Shown piece after piece: positions 6,907-9,208 of a stretch of DNA of 9,208 bases. The notes beneath the pieces are model-generated. The model worked only from the letters and a program-made list of their open reading frames with translations, had not been told where the DNA came from and ran no database searches. The translations under genes and the position numbers were made by a program. The stretch's first letter is position 1. Every line of letters starts with the position of its first letter. The stretch comes from Aurantimonadaceae bacterium (GTDB taxonomy: Bacteria; Pseudomonadota; Alphaproteobacteria; Rhizobiales; Rhizobiaceae): the NCBI GenBank assembly GCA_003232595.1, contig QIIJ01000135.1:1-9208 (forward strand), in the 5' to 3' direction.

Positions 6907-8068
6907 TCACCTGTTCAACGCATCAAGGCCAAGGCGCAAAGCCTGATGCAGACCGTTCCGCTGAATGGCTGCAAACCGATCTCCGTCAATTCTGCCGATA
7001 TCGCCTTTCCGAACACTGCCTGCAAGCTGATTAAGAGCAGTTGCAAATGCGCCCGGCTCATCTTCAACCCGGCAGTTTTCAGGGATTTTGGCGATACCAC
7101 GCACCGATGACCTGGTCGCAACACAGGGCATTCCCGTTTGAAACGCCTCAATTGTTTTCAATTGAACCCCGGTACCACTACGGCTGACAAGCGCCAGAAC
7201 ACCGGATTGTGCAACAAACTCCTCAGCACTTGCAACGCGGCCGACAAATTTCAATCCCGGATGGTCTGTTGCAATCATAGCAGGCGCGCTGCCGGCAATC
7301 GCCGTTTTGATATCATCGTTCAACAACGGCACCACTTCCCGCACGAACCACTCAAGCCCGACAAAATTTGGTTGCCATGTCCAGGTGCCGATCAGGCCCA
7401 CATCATGAGTGATTGCGACATTATTTGTATTTGAACTCGCGAGTGGTGGAAAAACCAGCGGCAGCATTGACGCGCGCTCCCGGCCAAGTTCAAACACACT
7501 CCTGTCATCGTCGCTGAGTACAAAAACATGGACAGCTTTTTTGCATAATTCCTCTTCAATCGGCTGCAACAGCCGCGAATCGCGCCCATACAGGTATCGC
7601 TCCCTGGCACCTGCTGCACTGCTGGCGTTTTGCCGTGCCGAGCGGTGTTCAACATTGTGTGCCACATAAATAAATGGGGCAAAATCAACAAGTTGCGGGA
7701 ATGCGGTGGGCATTTGCACAGAGTTTATCACAATGCCGTCGATATCGCCGCAGTTTTGCAATGCATCCTTTAACTGCTTCCAGGAAACAACACGCAGCTT
7801 GCTGCCACCAACCGGCAGGCCGCTGGCAATCGCGCCAATCATCCACCGGGCTTTTTGCATAAAAGATGCTGGCATTTTCCACAGACAGGGTTTTTAAAAC
7901 AACAGTATCCGGGTCTGTAATTTCCTGCTGCCGCGGCTGGCGAAAACCAATCACGGTCACCTTGCAGCCAATCGCGCGCAATCCGGCAACAATCGCCTCA
8001 TTGGCCACTTCAAATCCGGTCGTTGGTTTTCCATCAACCACCAGCGATGTCACAAATGCCACATGCAT
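6907..8068 (-). pseudogene. GT4-type glycosyltransferase interrupted by a +1 frameshift
   Basis: The N-terminal frame starts at ATG 8068 (MHVAFVTSLVVDGKPTTGFE), with AGGGG about 10 bases upstream. It would run to a stop at 7685, giving 127 residues, but its family-like sequence ends near residue 72. The rest of the enzyme continues in another frame to the stop at 6907. Removing one base from the A5 run (T5 at 7852-7856 on the plus strand) joins them through FYAKARWMIGAIASGLP into one 386-residue protein, a normal GT4 length. GT4 traits include the N-terminal GFEVANEAIVAGL segment, FIYVAHNVEHRS, LIGTWTWQPNFVGLEWF, and the C-terminal donor-site stretch GTGVQLKTIEAFQTGMPCVAT. The intact form should add a sugar to the lipid-linked repeat unit; as written, no full-length product is made. 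The frameshift may be real or a homopolymer sequencing error. The gene is divergent from the GT2 gene. Confidence 0.85.
7852..7856 (-). other. Frameshift site in GT4 gene: homopolymer run one base too long
   Basis: The coding strand reads GCAAAAAGCCC. With four A residues the frame passes from VENASIFYA into KARWMIGAI; with five it leaves the family-like frame. The position corresponds to about codon 72. A two-base deletion nearby could also explain the shift, but the A-run gives the cleanest join. Confidence 0.7.
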
Positions 8069-8081
8069 CAGATATATTCCC

Positions 8082-8111
8082 CTGACCCGGAGTTTTGCGC
8101 ACTTGTATAAC
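8082..8111 (+). promoter_or_regulatory. Possible promoter for the GT2 gene
   Basis: CTGACC (8082-8087, four of six to the -35 consensus) and TATAAC (8106-8111, five of six to the -10 consensus) are 18 bases apart in the 159-base divergent gap. The pair points rightward and would give a leader of about 110 bases before the chosen TTG start. No equally good leftward pair for the GT4 gene was found in the gap. Confidence 0.35.
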
Positions 8112-8227
8112 CATCGCAGTTGAACCAACAGTTAAGGCTGGCGCGGGCGGCAGCTCAAAAATTACATGATTCAGTCAATTTTCATCAATTTGTGGCATTC
8201 AGGCTGGACAAGAGACGGGAGTTTTCA

Positions 8228-9208
8228 TTGTCCAAAGATCCATCATCAAGCGATATCAGCCTGCAATATATTTCTGATGCGCTTGCAGCCGGCAACATTG
8301 AAATTTCCGACGTTGAGGTAGCAGTGTCATTGCCGACATTCCGCCGCCCTGAACATTTGTTGAAAACACTTTCTTCGGTGGCCGCACAAAATACAGGCCG
8401 CAACTATATCTGCATTGTTATGGAAAACGACCCGGATGGCGGCGAAGGGGCTAAAGTCGCCGAAGCATTTTTCAGAAAAAGCAGCCTGCGCGGCATCGTG
8501 ATCAACGCCCACCGCCGAGGCAATTGCTCGGCCTACAACGCCGGCTGGCACACCGCTCTTGAAACATTTCCAAACCTTCGCTGGGTCATGGTCATCGACG
8601 ACGATGAAGTTGCAACACCCGACTGGATTGAAAAAATGACCGCTGCTGCGGAAGATTTTGGCGTCGATATGGTTGGCGGACCGCAAAAACCTGTGTTTGA
8701 AGGCAATGCCGATCAAAAATGGTCAAGACACCCGGTTTTCCAACCGGCCTATCAGCACAGCGGCAAGGTCGATATCATATATTCAACCGGCAATGTATTG
8801 ATTGCAATGTATTGATTGCAGCAAGGGTTTTGCGCCATATGGGCTATCCGTTTCTTGATGAAAAATTCAATTTTCTCGGCGGCGGAGATTCTGATTTCTA
8901 TGCCCGCTGTAAAGGTGAAGGCTTCACATTTGGCTGGGAAACCGGCGCACCGGTGATTGAATCGATCCCCAAGCGACGCACCGAAATGAGCTGGCTTAAT
9001 GCCCGCGGGTTTCGCAACGGGGCTATATCCACACTGATTGAAAAGCGTGCAGCTGCCGGCATTGGCGACAAGGCGAAAATTATCATCAAGTCGCTGGCTC
9101 TACTTACTGCCTCACCTTTTCGCTCATTTGCACTGTTTGTTAAGACAGGATCGCCAATAATCGGCATTTATCATATCAATGTGGCCCTTGGCCGCCTGCT
9201 AGTGGAAT
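8228..9208 (+). pseudogene. GT2 glycosyltransferase (ExoM-like) interrupted by a 14-base tandem duplication; 3' end beyond window
   Basis: The start is placed at TTG 8228 (MSKDPSSSD) because GGGAG lies 6 bases before it. An in-frame TTG at 8120 has no ribosome site. From 8228 the GT-A motifs are VAVSLPTFRRPEHLLKTL (about 32-49), VMENDPDGG (64-72), RRGNCSAYNAGW (96-107), the metal-binding DDD (124-126) and STGNVLIA (186-193). Directly after this the frame ends at 8813-8815, because the 14-base unit 8791-8804 is repeated at 8805-8818. Deleting one copy continues the protein as LIAARVLRHMG, then FLGGGDSDFYARC and WETGAPVIESIPKRR, which fits the C-terminal half of this family. It stays open to the right edge (over 320 residues in total). 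The pattern resembles ExoM-type enzymes of succinoglycan synthesis, which extend lipid-linked oligosaccharides in the cytoplasm; the sugar is unknown. As written, the product stops early and lacks the GGGDSDF segment. Confidence 0.85.
8790..8820. repeat. 14-base perfect tandem duplication breaking the GT2 gene
   Basis: The unit caatgtattgattg occurs at 8791-8804 and again, without gap or mismatch, at 8805-8818. The period-14 pattern extends over 8790-8820. Since 14 is not a multiple of three, the second copy shifts the frame and creates an immediate stop. Loss of one copy restores the reading frame. Confidence 0.95.

Noticed and set aside
7850..7860. Programmed ribosomal frameshifting in the GT4 gene
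   Set aside because: Restoring the frame needs one base skipped, not the -1 slip for which A-rich runs are known. No stop codon or rare-codon pause sits at the site, and recoding is not known for this enzyme family. Mutation or sequencing error is simpler.
8120..8227. Upstream TTG start for the GT2 gene at 8120
   Set aside because: There is no ribosome site before it, and it would sit almost on the predicted -10 box. TTG 8228 has GGGAG at good spacing. The added residues look like non-coding translation.

Overview
The window is part of a surface- or exopolysaccharide biosynthesis locus from a Gram-negative bacterium. Base composition is moderate. The gene types (GumC-like polysaccharide co-polymerase, WecG/TagA/CpsF transferase, a DUF6492-like glycosyltransferase, an ExoM-like GT2, a Tat-exported GH10 hydrolase) suggest an alphaproteobacterium, most likely Hyphomicrobiales. 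That placement is inference from protein resemblance; no rRNA or other marker is present.

Layout, left to right. A Wzz/GumC-type polysaccharide co-polymerase runs leftward from 2389 and off the left edge; it carries an unusual cytoplasmic N-terminal extension of about 340 residues. A 177-base gap holds a hairpin with a T-run, read as a terminator or attenuator. A Tat-exported GH10 glycoside hydrolase is leftward at 2567-3643. After only 56 bases comes a divergent, rightward Wzx-like flippase (3700-4974). Its stop codon directly abuts the stop of a leftward DUF6492-like glycosyltransferase (4975-5856). That gene overlaps by one base (TGATG) the upstream WecG/TagA/CpsF transferase (5856-6659). 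A 247-base gap with a possible promoter and an inverted repeat follows. Next are two divergent glycosyltransferase genes: a leftward GT4 (6907-8068) and a rightward ExoM-like GT2 (8228 to beyond the right edge). The gap between them is 159 bases.

Inferred division of labour: cytoplasmic transferases (GT2, GT4, the DUF6492-like enzyme and WecG/TagA/CpsF) build a lipid-linked repeat unit, the flippase moves it across the inner membrane, and the co-polymerase sets chain length and export. The exported GH10 enzyme probably trims or releases polymer in the periplasm. No Wzy polymerase, outer-membrane export protein or initiating phosphoglycosyltransferase lies inside the window.

The most notable observation is that both divergent glycosyltransferase genes are interrupted. 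The GT4 has one extra base in an A5 run (T5 on the plus strand, 7852-7856). The GT2 has a perfect 14-base tandem duplication (8791-8818). Undoing each change restores one continuous reading frame. They may be recent or reversible inactivating mutations, or sequence/assembly errors. No RNA genes, insertion sequences or CRISPR arrays were seen.
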